A DNA stretch of 57,783 nt from Eubacterium sp. GTDB lineage: Bacteria; Bacillota; Clostridia; Lachnospirales; Lachnospiraceae. Made by a program: the position numbers and the translations under genes. The stretch covers positions 1-57,783 of the forward strand of contig JAETSX010000034.1 of assembly GCA_021769425.1 (NCBI GenBank). Direction: 5' to 3'. This document shows positions 18,494-26,472 of the stretch, one piece after another. The notes under the pieces were generated by a model that was not told the DNA's origin, did not search any database, and was given only the letters and a program-made list of their open reading frames with translations. Numbering within the stretch: position 1 is the stretch's first letter; the number at the start of each line of letters is the position of its first letter.

Positions 18494-19657
18494 TTATATC
18501 CCAAACAGCGTCTCCAGTTTTTCTTCCTGAATATCAGTTCCGATGACGCAGAGCCTTCCGGTGTAATCTGCCTCTCCTGTCCGCAGTTCATATTCCCCGT
18601 CTACCATATCAAAGTAAATCCATGTGCCGTCCTCTGCCGGAACCATGCCCTTTGCCCGCAGAATTGTGCCGTAATCCTCTGTATCGCAAAATGCTTTCAT
18701 GGCATGTTCAATCACTTCTCTGGTAAATACATGAGGAGTCTCTTTCCCCCAGCTTGTAAATATTTCATCGGCATGGTGATGATGGTGATCGTGGTCATGA
18801 TCATGACAGCCGCAGGTACAATCCGGTCCGTGGTCATGGTGAGCATGATCGTGGCAGTGATCATGCTCTTCATGATGATCGTGGCAGTGATCATGCTCTT
18901 CATGATGATCGTGACAGTGATCATGCTCTTCATGATGCTCATGACAGTGATCATGCTCTTCATGATGATGGTTGTGTTCCTCATGGTGATGGCAGTGTTC
19001 CCCGTGTTCATGAACTTCCCGGTGATTTTTATGCTCTTCCATCAATTCTTCTTCCAGTGACTTCTGCTGTTCTATCACCTTATAGATCTGTTTTCCGTCA
19101 ATGTCATCCCAGGGTGTAGTAATCACAGCGGCATCCGGATTCTTCTCCCGAATGGCTTTTACTACCAGTTCTGTCTGCTCCGGCTTCACATTCTGGGTGC
19201 GGCTCAGCACAACCACAGTGGCATATTCAATCTGATTATTGAAAAATTCACCAAAAGCTTTCATCTGCTTGGTAGCCTTGGCCGTATTTACCACAGTAAT
19301 CCGTCCGTTTAACTTCACTTCATTTTCCCGCTCTACTTCCTGCACTGATTTCATAACATCCGAAAGTTTCCCCACGCCGGATGGCTCAATCAGTATCCGA
19401 TCCGGATGGAACCGCTCCATCACCTCCCGCAAATTTTTTCCAAAATCTCCTACCAGGGAGCAGCAGATGCAGCCGGAATTCAACTCGCTGATTTCAATGC
19501 CGGAATCTTTCAAAAATCCGCCGTCAATGCCGATTTCTCCAAATTCATTTTCAATCAAAACAATTTTTTCACCCTGAAATACATCCTCCAACATTTTTTT
19601 AATAAAAGTAGTCTTTCCTGCGCCTAAAAATCCTGATATAATGTCAATCTTTGTCAT
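18494..19657 (-). CDS. CobW/ZNG1-type metallochaperone GTPase with a long His-rich insert
   Basis: 387 residues. Domain order: G3E GTPase with P-loop GFLGAGKTTF (9-18), ENEFGEIGIDG, the metal motif GCICCSL (Cys63, 65, 66), and EPSGVGKLSDV. A His/Asp/Glu-rich stretch (residues about 209-296) includes near-perfect repeats EEHDHCHDHH, a CTCGC cluster and HDHDHDHHHHH. A CobW C-terminal domain follows (about 305-387). COG0523 proteins of this kind deliver zinc or another divalent metal. The exceptionally long His tract would allow storage or buffering of many ions. GGAGGG precedes the ATG. It heads the four-gene run to lepB. No Zur box was recognised. Confidence 0.9.
   Translation of the reverse strand: MTKIDIISGFLGAGKTTFIKKMLEDVFQGEKIVLIENEFGEIGIDGGFLKDSGIEISELNSGCICCSLVGDFGKNLREVMERFHPDRILIEPSGVGKLSDVMKSVQEVERENEVKLNGRITVVNTAKATKQMKAFGEFFNNQIEYATVVVLSRTQNVKPEQTELVVKAIREKNPDAAVITTPWDDIDGKQIYKVIEQQKSLEEELMEEHKNHREVHEHGEHCHHHEEHNHHHEEHDHCHEHHEEHDHCHDHHEEHDHCHDHHEEHDHCHDHAHHDHGPDCTCGCHDHDHDHHHHHADEIFTSWGKETPHVFTREVIEHAMKAFCDTEDYGTILRAKGMVPAEDGTWIYFDMVDGEYELRTGEADYTGRLCVIGTDIQEEKLETLFGI
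18845..18961 (-). repeat. 30-bp in-frame repeat (about four units) encoding the His-rich tract
   Basis: The 30-base unit (CATGATGATCGTGACAGTGA and ten more, plus-strand view) encodes EEHDHCHDHH about four times with very few differences, indicating recent expansion. Confidence 0.88.
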
Positions 19658-19729
19658 TGATTTTCCCTCCGTTTCTCCTGCAGGAACCTTTTGCCCTCTG
19701 CAGGCTTCATTTATATACCCGCAGGCCGA

Positions 19730-19805
19730 ATGATTTGCCGACAGGTTCTCACTATCTCAAGAAGAACAATAAACCATTTGGCAAATAAGTATACTCGTGG
19801 GTATA
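19730..19805 (+). repeat. Interspersed short element, copy A
   Basis: Starts ATGATTTGCCGACAG, then about 35 variable bases, GGCAAATAAGTATACTCGTG and GGTATA. ATTTGCC pairs with GGCAAAT, and TATAC with GTATA. Three further copies in the same orientation are at 26335, 27663 and 56565. This one lies between the His-rich GTPase and the DUF2156 gene. Confidence 0.7.
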
Positions 19806-19857
19806 GTCACTATCTTCAAAATATTATGTCAATTATCGCTTTCATACCAGACTGATG

Positions 19858-20655
19858 TTATTTCAGCAGGGAATCCGCATAACTTACCATGCCTTTTTCC
19901 ACCAGAAATACCGGATGATAAGACAGTTTGGCTTTTCTGAGCCCCTCTGCGCCAGTATCCTCTTCCCGCTCTCCGATGGTAAACGCAACAATCTCTCCAT
20001 CCTTTTTGGTGCGAAGAAGCCCACCCCTTAGCTTCAGTTCTTCAAACAGGCGCAATGCATTTAAAGTCACGCACATCTCCGCCCGTTTTTCCTCGTCCTG
20101 CTCACACTCCGCTTCCTGCCGCCATTTCAGCGCCATTTGAAAACATTCTTCCACATTTTCACCCGTCACCGGCTCATAAACCCATTCCGGATAATTTTCT
20201 TTGAATTTGTTGATATGGTTCCTCTTTCCGTGAAGCTTTTTGCCGGCAAGAGTTGTGAGCTTCTCCGTTTCATAGACGTAATCAGCGGAATCCCTGTCAT
20301 ATGCAATCTGAAATTTCCCCGGATACCACAATTCCAGCAGTTCAAATTCCTGTTCCTGCACCAGATGCATGTGAAATTCTTTCTGTTCCCTGTGAAACCA
20401 TTCCATCATCACATCCATCGCTTTGTGAATCTGCTCCTGTTCCCCAGCCGGAAATGTAATGCTGGGTTCACCGTTATCTAATGTTCCACGAAACACCAGG
20501 GTATCCTCTACAATGGCAAAATCTGTAGGATACTTCCGGCTCCACAGATAAATATTTGGGAAAATCAGTTCACAGCTTCGGTAAATTTTCTGATTCAGAT
20601 ACCTGTCAATAAGTTCCCGGTCTTCCAGTCCGATTTTCTTAAATTCGATTTCCAT
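19858..20655 (-). CDS. DUF2156 (phosphatidylglycerol lysyltransferase C-domain-like) protein with an internal deletion
   Basis: 265 residues of the family with KLTTLAGKKLHGKRNHINKF and FKENYPEWVYEPVT, an acyltransferase-like fold related to the MprF catalytic domain; the cellular role of the stand-alone form is not known. Family members normally have about 40-45 residues, including the strand VVHIEKA, between VAFTIGER and the final EEGDEGLRKAKLSYHP region. Here FTIGER (about 224-230) runs directly into EEDTGAEGLRKAKLSYHP. The frame is kept but a core strand is lost, so activity is doubtful. The gap in the fold is judged from memory of the family. The gene is downstream of the ABC exporter by 63 bases. 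Confidence 0.75.
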   Translation of the reverse strand: MEIEFKKIGLEDRELIDRYLNQKIYRSCELIFPNIYLWSRKYPTDFAIVEDTLVFRGTLDNGEPSITFPAGEQEQIHKAMDVMMEWFHREQKEFHMHLVQEQEFELLELWYPGKFQIAYDRDSADYVYETEKLTTLAGKKLHGKRNHINKFKENYPEWVYEPVTGENVEECFQMALKWRQEAECEQDEEKRAEMCVTLNALRLFEELKLRGGLLRTKKDGEIVAFTIGEREEDTGAEGLRKAKLSYHPVFLVEKGMVSYADSLLK

Positions 20656-20718
20656 AAATCTCCTATTCTTGCAAACTGCATATCATATGGCTGCACTCTG
20701 CTCTCTTTTCTGTTTTTC

Positions 20719-22455
20719 TTATCCGGCAAACTGCATGCTGTAAAGTTTTGCATAAATGCCGTCTTTTTCCAATAATTCTCTGTGGGACCCTTCCTCTTCA
20801 ATGCCGCTGTCCGTCAGCACCAGAATCTTCTGGGCGTTCCGTATGGTGGACAGGCGATGGGCTATCACAAAGGTAGTGCGGTTTTTCGCCAGTTTTTCCA
20901 GAGACTCCTGCACCACTTTTTCACTTTCGTTATCTAACGCCGAAGTGGCCTCATCAAAGATCAGTATGGGCGGATTTTTCAAAAATACCCGCGCAATGGA
21001 TAATCTCTGCTTCTGTCCGCCGGAAAGCTTTACGCCGCGCTGCCCGATATCCGTATCGTAACCGTCCGGCAGAGCCATAATAAACTCATGGGCGTTGGCG
21101 TTTTTAGCCGCTTCCATCACTTCCTCCCTGGTTGCATCCGGCCTGCCGTAACGGATATTATCCATGACAGTTCCCACAAACAAATATACATCCTGCTGCA
21201 CAATTCCAATCTGGCTGCGCAGGCTCTTTAAGGTCACATCCCTTATGTCCTGCCCGTCAATCCGCACTGCGCCGCCTGTCACGTCATAAAACCTGGGAAT
21301 CAGGCTGCACAGCGTACTTTTCCCGGCGCCGGAGGAACCTACCAGGGCCATATAGGAGCCCGCTTCCACTTCCAGATTGATATGGTTTAACACCGTTTCC
21401 GTATTTTCTTCATAATGGAAGGATACATTGTCGAAGGATATATCCCCTTTAACGTCTTTCAGTTCCGCAGCCCCCGGCTTGTCCGCAATGTCGGGATTGA
21501 TTGCCATCATTTCCATAAAACGCTCATATCCGGTGTAGCCGTTCTGAAACTGCTCGGTAAAGTTAATCAGTTTTTTCACCGGCTCTGTAAAAGTATTGAT
21601 ATAAAGAAGAAATGTGATCAAATCCGCCACATCCAACTGTCCGCCTGTAATCAGCGCTGCGCCTACCAAAAGCACCGCAATGGTTATCAATGTGGTCAGC
21701 GCGCCGAGGCCCGAATGGTAGCCTGCCATATAGATGTAGCTGTTCTTTTTGGCTGCCAGAAATCCCTGGTTTCCCTCTTCGAATTTGTCAAGTTCCACCT
21801 CTTCATTGGCAAAAGATTTCACCACCCGAATGCCGGACAGGTTGTCCTCAATCTGACTGTTGATTTCCGCAATTTTCACCCGGTTACGCTTAAAGGCCCG
21901 TTTCATCCTGGTATTAAAATACATGGCGTACAAAAGCATAATGGGCACAAAGGCAAAGGCAATCATTGTCAGCTTCACATCAATATTCAGCAAAATAATG
22001 AAGGAACCTGCAATCTTAATGACAGAAATCACAAGATCCTCCGGCCCATGATGCAAAAGCTCGCTGATGTCAAACAAATCACTGGTAATTCTGGACATCA
22101 GCTGCCCTACCTTCTGGTTATTAAAAAAAGAAAATGACAGCTTCTGGTAATGGCCGAAAATCTCCGCCCGCATGTCATACTCAATTTTCGCTCCCATTAC
22201 ATGTCCGTAATTGGAAATAAAATAATTGCAGAAACACTCCACCGCCACCAATGCCAGCATCAAAACTGCCAGACCTGTAATCTTATGGAGCGCCGCATCT
22301 GCTTCCATTGTAATTACATGATTTGTAATATAGCGCACAATCAAAGGAATTACTAATGTCACCCCTGCACCCAGAATTGCAAAAAACATGTCTGCAAGGA
22401 ATAAGGGCAGGTAGGGCTTGTAATAGGAGGCCAGCTTTTTTAATTTTTGTTCCAT
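20719..22455 (-). CDS. ABC exporter, fused membrane and ATPase domains (MsbA/BmrA-like half transporter)
   Basis: 578 residues. Six membrane spans (about 15-300) form an exporter-type permease, then an ATPase with Walker A GSSGAGKST, Q-loop QDVYLF, signature LSGGQKQRLSIARV, Walker B ILIFDEATSALD and switch His in IAHRLST. It probably works as a homodimer at the cytoplasmic membrane exporting a lipid, peptide or drug. The start at 22455 (MEQKLKKLASYYKPYLPLF) follows a GGGGATTTT region. It has its own promoter. Confidence 0.94.
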   Translation of the reverse strand: MEQKLKKLASYYKPYLPLFLADMFFAILGAGVTLVIPLIVRYITNHVITMEADAALHKITGLAVLMLALVAVECFCNYFISNYGHVMGAKIEYDMRAEIFGHYQKLSFSFFNNQKVGQLMSRITSDLFDISELLHHGPEDLVISVIKIAGSFIILLNIDVKLTMIAFAFVPIMLLYAMYFNTRMKRAFKRNRVKIAEINSQIEDNLSGIRVVKSFANEEVELDKFEEGNQGFLAAKKNSYIYMAGYHSGLGALTTLITIAVLLVGAALITGGQLDVADLITFLLYINTFTEPVKKLINFTEQFQNGYTGYERFMEMMAINPDIADKPGAAELKDVKGDISFDNVSFHYEENTETVLNHINLEVEAGSYMALVGSSGAGKSTLCSLIPRFYDVTGGAVRIDGQDIRDVTLKSLRSQIGIVQQDVYLFVGTVMDNIRYGRPDATREEVMEAAKNANAHEFIMALPDGYDTDIGQRGVKLSGGQKQRLSIARVFLKNPPILIFDEATSALDNESEKVVQESLEKLAKNRTTFVIAHRLSTIRNAQKILVLTDSGIEEEGSHRELLEKDGIYAKLYSMQFAG

Positions 22456-22530
22456 TAAAATCCCCTTTCCTGAAAATTTTGTCTTGTACCTATGCGGATG
22501 GGTCTTACTGTATTTTCATCCACAGGGCAT

Positions 22531-22558
22531 ATTATAGCACAAATACCATTTTTTTCAA
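22531..22558 (-). promoter_or_regulatory. Promoter of the ABC exporter gene
   Basis: On the minus strand TTGAAA (22558-22553), 16-base spacer, TATAAT (22536-22531) with an extended TG (TGCTATAAT). The leader is about 70 bases. Confidence 0.7.
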
Positions 22559-22710
22559 ATCTTTTGGGAAAGACTTTCTTCTACTCAAAAAATTTATGCA
22601 CCGTTTTCTTTAGAAATTTCAGGCTGTGCAGTTCCAAGATCCGGCCTTTCGCATATCCCTTATTATATTCTTTTGTCGGTATAATCTCAATATAATTTCC
22701 ATAAATAAAA

Positions 22711-22739
22711 TTGACGCGCAGACTGTAATAACTTATAAT
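22711..22739 (+). promoter_or_regulatory. Promoter of the LUD-domain gene
   Basis: TTGACG (22711-22716), 17-base spacer, TATAAT (22734-22739). The start near 22746 gives a leader of about 90 bases. The 379 bases between the divergent ABC and LUD genes hold only these promoters as far as I can see. Confidence 0.75.
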
Positions 22740-22834
22740 AGAAAAAACACTCGCAGCATGTATTTTGCACCAACCACTGCTTTCCTTTACATATCAATTT
22801 GTAATTACGGAAGTTTTGGAAGAAAGGAGATTCT

Positions 22835-23473
22835 ATGACCCCAACAGAAACCTATTACGAAAACCTTGCAAAGGTTACCATGAAAAACCTGGAAAAACGG
22901 CATTTCGAATGTCACTACTGCAAGACCGCCCAGGAAGCGGTAACACTTGCCTCAGAACTTGTGCCAGCCGGCAGTACCGTGTCTTTCGGCGGTTCCATGA
23001 CATTGCCGGAATCCGGTATGGCCGACGCTTTAAATCAACGCAGTGACATTACACTGCTAGATCGGAGCAAAGCAGGTTCACCGGAAGAGGTGAAAGAAAT
23101 TTACCACAAATCACTGAATGCAGACTACTACTTTATGAGCAGCAATGCCATTACCGCAGATGGGGAACTGGTGAATATTGACGGCACCGGTAACCGTCTG
23201 GCGGCTTTGATCTACGGGCCGGAACATGTAATCATCCTAGCCGGTATGAACAAAGTATGTCCCACACTGGAAGAAGCAGTTTCCCGGGTAAAGAATGTGG
23301 CTTCTCCGCTGAACGCCAGCCGGCTGAACCGAAACACGCCCTGCGCAGCCACCGGATTATGTTCCGACTGCTTAAGCCCGGACTGCATCTGTTCTCATAT
23401 GGTCATTACCAGAAGAAGCGCGCCCGAAAAGCGGATTAAGGTTATCTTAATCGGAGAATCTCTTGGTTATTAA
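22835..23473 (+). CDS. LUD-domain protein (LutC/YkgG-like)
   Basis: 212 residues. It has the LUD fold pattern VSFGGSMTLPESGMADAL, YFMSSNAITADGELVNIDGTGNR and HVIILAGMNKVCPTLEEAVSRVKNVASPLNA, then a short Cys-rich tail CAATGLCSDCLSPDCICSHM and ITRRSAPEKRIKVILIGESLGY. LutC-type proteins work in lactate oxidation with LutA/B, but the stand-alone clostridial form with this Cys tail is uncharacterised; it may bind an Fe-S or metal centre. AAAGGAG lies 6-7 bases before the ATG. It is monocistronic and convergent with scpB. Confidence 0.88.
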   Translation: MTPTETYYENLAKVTMKNLEKRHFECHYCKTAQEAVTLASELVPAGSTVSFGGSMTLPESGMADALNQRSDITLLDRSKAGSPEEVKEIYHKSLNADYYFMSSNAITADGELVNIDGTGNRLAALIYGPEHVIILAGMNKVCPTLEEAVSRVKNVASPLNASRLNRNTPCAATGLCSDCLSPDCICSHMVITRRSAPEKRIKVILIGESLGY

Positions 23474-23878
23474 ATTTTCTACCAGGTTAACCTGAATATA
23501 CAAATTAATTCTTTTTCTCTTTTGGATGTGAATTGGAGGGAAGACCTATGATTTTTACAGAATTCTTCTTGACAGCTTCCGGAGTAATTTTTATCTGGAC
23601 GTAGGGTTTACAAAATTCCTGCCAATAAGAAGAACAATCGGCCGGGGGCTTTCTTGCAGGTTCCTGGCCTGTATCTTTTTAAGCAAATTCCTATTTTACA
23701 CTTGCTTATATATTTGTTATGCGTGATGCTGGGAATGACTACCAGGGTTCCTTACGGATTTTTGTTTTGGTGGTATCACCATCATTGTTTTGGCGGTATC
23801 ACCATCAGGGCTCCTCCCAGCTTTCTGCTTTTTGGATAACGCTTGGGAGGCTCGCTGGGTCCCTCCTCATGGTAAGGG
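23474..23878. other. 405-base convergent gap with short repeats
   Basis: No supported gene. An 18-codon frame at 23549 behind GGAGGG ends in TAG and looks like the stub of a lost gene. AGGTTAACCT is a short palindrome near 23487. Two tandem 23-base copies (23762-23784 and 23785-23807), differing at one base, each contain GGTATCACC; the first forms GGTG/CACC. Confidence 0.6.
23762..23807 (+). repeat. 23-bp tandem duplication
   Basis: Two adjacent copies of TTGTTTTGGYGGTATCACCA plus TCA differ by one base. Confidence 0.85.
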
Positions 23879-24448
23879 TCAAACATCCAGTTTCAGGTGC
23901 ATTTCTTCTTCTGCCTGCTGCCTGAACTCTTCCAGCTGATCCTGATTCAGCGCCGGAAGTTCTTCGATGGACTGAACGCCAAAGCTCCTTAGGAAATCTT
24001 CTGTGGTTCCAAACAGCAGCGGTCTTCCGGGGGCGTCCAGTCTTCCAAGTTCGCAGACCAGATTATATTCCACCAGCTTATTGATGGCATGGGCGCAGCT
24101 TACTCCTCTGATTTTTTCCACTTCCAGCCTGGTGATTGGCTGTTTATAAGCAATAATGGACAGTGTTTCCAAAAGCACATCTGTCAGCACATGGCGCTTG
24201 GGCTGCTTTGCAATTTTAATCAGATATTCATACATTTCTTTCTTGGTACACATCTGAACCGCATTTTCTATTTCCATAATTTCAATTCCCCGATCCTTTG
24301 ACTGATACTTTTTCATCATATGCTGTAAAATATCCCTGACCTCTTCCTGGGGAATTTCCAAAACCTCTGCCAGCTTGGAAATCTCTACGGACTCCCCCAT
24401 GGCAAACAAAATTCCTTCGATGATGGCTTCACATTTTTCCCTGTTCAT
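23879..24448 (-). CDS. scpB: Segregation and condensation protein B
   Basis: 189 residues with two winged-helix domains (IEGILFAMGESVEISKLAEV; LLETLSIIAYKQPITRLEVEKIRGV; LVCELGRLDAPGRPLLFGTT). ScpB dimers join ScpA and SMC in the condensin complex that organises and segregates chromosomes. It starts 14 bases after scpA, the usual arrangement. Confidence 0.96.
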   Translation of the reverse strand: MNREKCEAIIEGILFAMGESVEISKLAEVLEIPQEEVRDILQHMMKKYQSKDRGIEIMEIENAVQMCTKKEMYEYLIKIAKQPKRHVLTDVLLETLSIIAYKQPITRLEVEKIRGVSCAHAINKLVEYNLVCELGRLDAPGRPLLFGTTEDFLRSFGVQSIEELPALNQDQLEEFRQQAEEEMHLKLDV

Positions 24449-24462
24449 TCTGACCTGACTCC

Positions 24463-25224
24463 TTATGCCGGCACCTGACTGTTTTCCCGGTTAGAATAAA
24501 TAATAATATCATCAAAAATTTGTTCCTGCAAAATATGTATTTTCCCTGTTTTCATCAGCTCCAAAACCGATAAAAACGTCACAATCACTTCCATTTTACT
24601 GCTCTGGGCTTCCAAAAGCCCCCGAAAGCTGAACTGTCTGTGGTTCAATGCGTATTCCTCCAAATACGACATCCGTTCCTCCAAAGACACTTCCTCTTTT
24701 TCGATTTTGCCGAACCGGGAACGGATGGGGTCTATCTTGTCCTCCTGCTTTTTCATAATGGAGCGGAAAATCGCATTGAGCTTTTTCAATGTCACATCGG
24801 ACAATAACTCCTGTAAATCCACCGGCTCTTCATATTTTCTGACTTCTTCCGGTATAGTTGGCTCTTTAAAAAGAACTTTTTCTGCATCCACCTGCCTGTC
24901 TTTCAGTTCATAGGACATGCACTTGTACATCTTATATTCCAGTAATTTCTGGACCAGTTCCGCCCTGGGATCTTCCTCTGCTTCCTCTGCCTCTTCCTTC
25001 GGGAGCAGCATTCTGGACTTAATGTCAAGAAGCGTAGCCGCCATCACCAGAAATTCGCTGACCACATTCAAATCCTGCCGCTGCATTTCATTGATATAAT
25101 CCATATACTGGCTGGTAATTTCCACGATGGGAATATCATATATATTTACTTTATTCTTTTCCAGCAAATGCAAAAGCAAATCCAACGGCCCCTCAAAAAC
25201 CTGCAGCTTCACAGTTAAATCCAT
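24463..25224 (-). CDS. scpA: Segregation and condensation protein A (kleisin)
   Basis: 253 residues. N-terminal LQVFEGPLDLLLHLLEKNKV and IPIVEITSQYMDYI, a helical middle with acidic linker (EEAEEAEEDPRAELVQKLLEYK), and a C-terminal winged helix (VTFLSVLELMKTGKIHILQ). It bridges the SMC heads. The start at 25224 (MDLTVKLQ) has GGAGGAG 6-8 bases upstream, while a longer frame to 25278 lacks one. Confidence 0.96.
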   Translation of the reverse strand: MDLTVKLQVFEGPLDLLLHLLEKNKVNIYDIPIVEITSQYMDYINEMQRQDLNVVSEFLVMAATLLDIKSRMLLPKEEAEEAEEDPRAELVQKLLEYKMYKCMSYELKDRQVDAEKVLFKEPTIPEEVRKYEEPVDLQELLSDVTLKKLNAIFRSIMKKQEDKIDPIRSRFGKIEKEEVSLEERMSYLEEYALNHRQFSFRGLLEAQSSKMEVIVTFLSVLELMKTGKIHILQEQIFDDIIIYSNRENSQVPA

Positions 25225-25407
25225 AAATCTTCTCCTCCAGACAATCAACTCTCGGCAAAATGTCCGTTCAAACAACACTGTTACCTATTCTACCTGTATC
25301 GGCTGTTTTTTTCAAGGGAATTTTTGTCAGCAGATGATAAATTAATGGAAAAATATCTTTGCCGATACCTATAACAGCAATGCCAATGCCGCGAATTACT
25401 CTGAGCT

Positions 25408-26265
25408 TTAATTTTCCGGCAGAAATGTCACCGCCAGCAATTCTGCCCGGTTAAAAATCCGTATATGAAAGGTATGGGTTCCCATCCCCCGGCTGACAAT
25501 CACATGCCTGCCCTCCTGTTCAAAATCTCCTGCATCATATTTGGGAAACCAGGTAAACTGCGGGGATATCACGCTGCCAATCCCTGGAATCCGAATCAGC
25601 CCTCCATGATTATGGCCGCAAAAAGTAACATCCGCTCCCCAGCGAATATATTCCCGGGCATAAGCCGGATTGTGGGCAAGAAGAATCTGAAACATTCCTT
25701 CTTTCTGAGGGGGAAGACGCTCCTTTAGATAGTCTGGTTCCAGGGGGACAGCCCTGCCCTTTTCATAATAATCCAGCTCCAGCTCCAGGGCAGAGAGCTG
25801 CACCGGATTTCCTCCAAAAGAAATTTCCCTGCTCTCTGTCTGCATCACTGTAACGCCGGCCTCCTTTACCCTGGAGAGATATTCCAGGAATAACGGATGG
25901 TTGATTCTCTTCGGATCATTCAGCCTGCTTTCATGATTTCCATAACTGTAATAGACCGGGGCGATCTTCACTAGATCCTGCAGTGTTTTTAATGCTGTTT
26001 CATAGGTATTGCTGTATTTTGACACCAGCATATCTCCCGGGATCAAAATTATGTCAGGATTTATTTTTTTTACCTTCTCTAGCAATTCCATATTTTCTTT
26101 GCCATAAGAAAATCCATGCAAATCCGAAATCACTGCCGTGCAGGCCCGCTTTGTAATCTTAGGAGAACAAATCCGGTATTCCGTTATCCCGAACTTCGTC
26201 AATTCCCATTTCTGCCATAAGATATAGCAAAGAACCATCGGGAACAAAAAAAATATAATTTTCAT
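25408..26265 (-). CDS. Membrane-anchored calcineurin-like metallophosphoesterase
   Basis: 285 residues. One N-terminal membrane span (about 2-18) is followed by the dinuclear-metal motifs ISDLHGFSYG, IPGDMLV, YGNHESR, LLAHNP and FCGHNHGG. The layout matches the YkuE/YaeI group of membrane-associated phosphoesterases. YkuE-type proteins act at the cell wall or on lipid intermediates, but the substrate here is unknown. Preceded by a divergent gap with interspersed copy B. Confidence 0.9.
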   Translation of the reverse strand: MKIIFFLFPMVLCYILWQKWELTKFGITEYRICSPKITKRACTAVISDLHGFSYGKENMELLEKVKKINPDIILIPGDMLVSKYSNTYETALKTLQDLVKIAPVYYSYGNHESRLNDPKRINHPLFLEYLSRVKEAGVTVMQTESREISFGGNPVQLSALELELDYYEKGRAVPLEPDYLKERLPPQKEGMFQILLAHNPAYAREYIRWGADVTFCGHNHGGLIRIPGIGSVISPQFTWFPKYDAGDFEQEGRHVIVSRGMGTHTFHIRIFNRAELLAVTFLPEN

Positions 26266-26334
26266 TTAATTTTACCTTTCCAAAATATTTTTTTCAATTT
26301 CAAACTTATACTTAAATGTATAATTATTTATCCA

Positions 26335-26398
26335 ATGATTTGCTGTTGTCCTGAAAAAAACAGAAACACATTGGCAAAACAATGGACTTGCGGGCATA
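26335..26398 (+). repeat. Interspersed short element, copy B
   Basis: Starts ATGATTTGCTGTTGTCCTG and ends with TTGGCAAAACAATGGACTTG and CGGGCATA. It lies in the divergent gap between the phosphoesterase and dacA, so it may overlap promoter sequence. Confidence 0.65.
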
Positions 26399-26472
26399 AA
26401 CCTTCGTCAAAAACCGGGCATATCATACAAGCATCCCGCTTAAACTGTTATATAACATATGGAGGTTCTGAT

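Noticed and set aside
18704-19060. Plus-strand frame rich in Met, Val and Ile opposite the His-rich tract
   Set aside because: It is the antisense of the HDH repeats; the hydrophobic repeat is a by-product of the codons.
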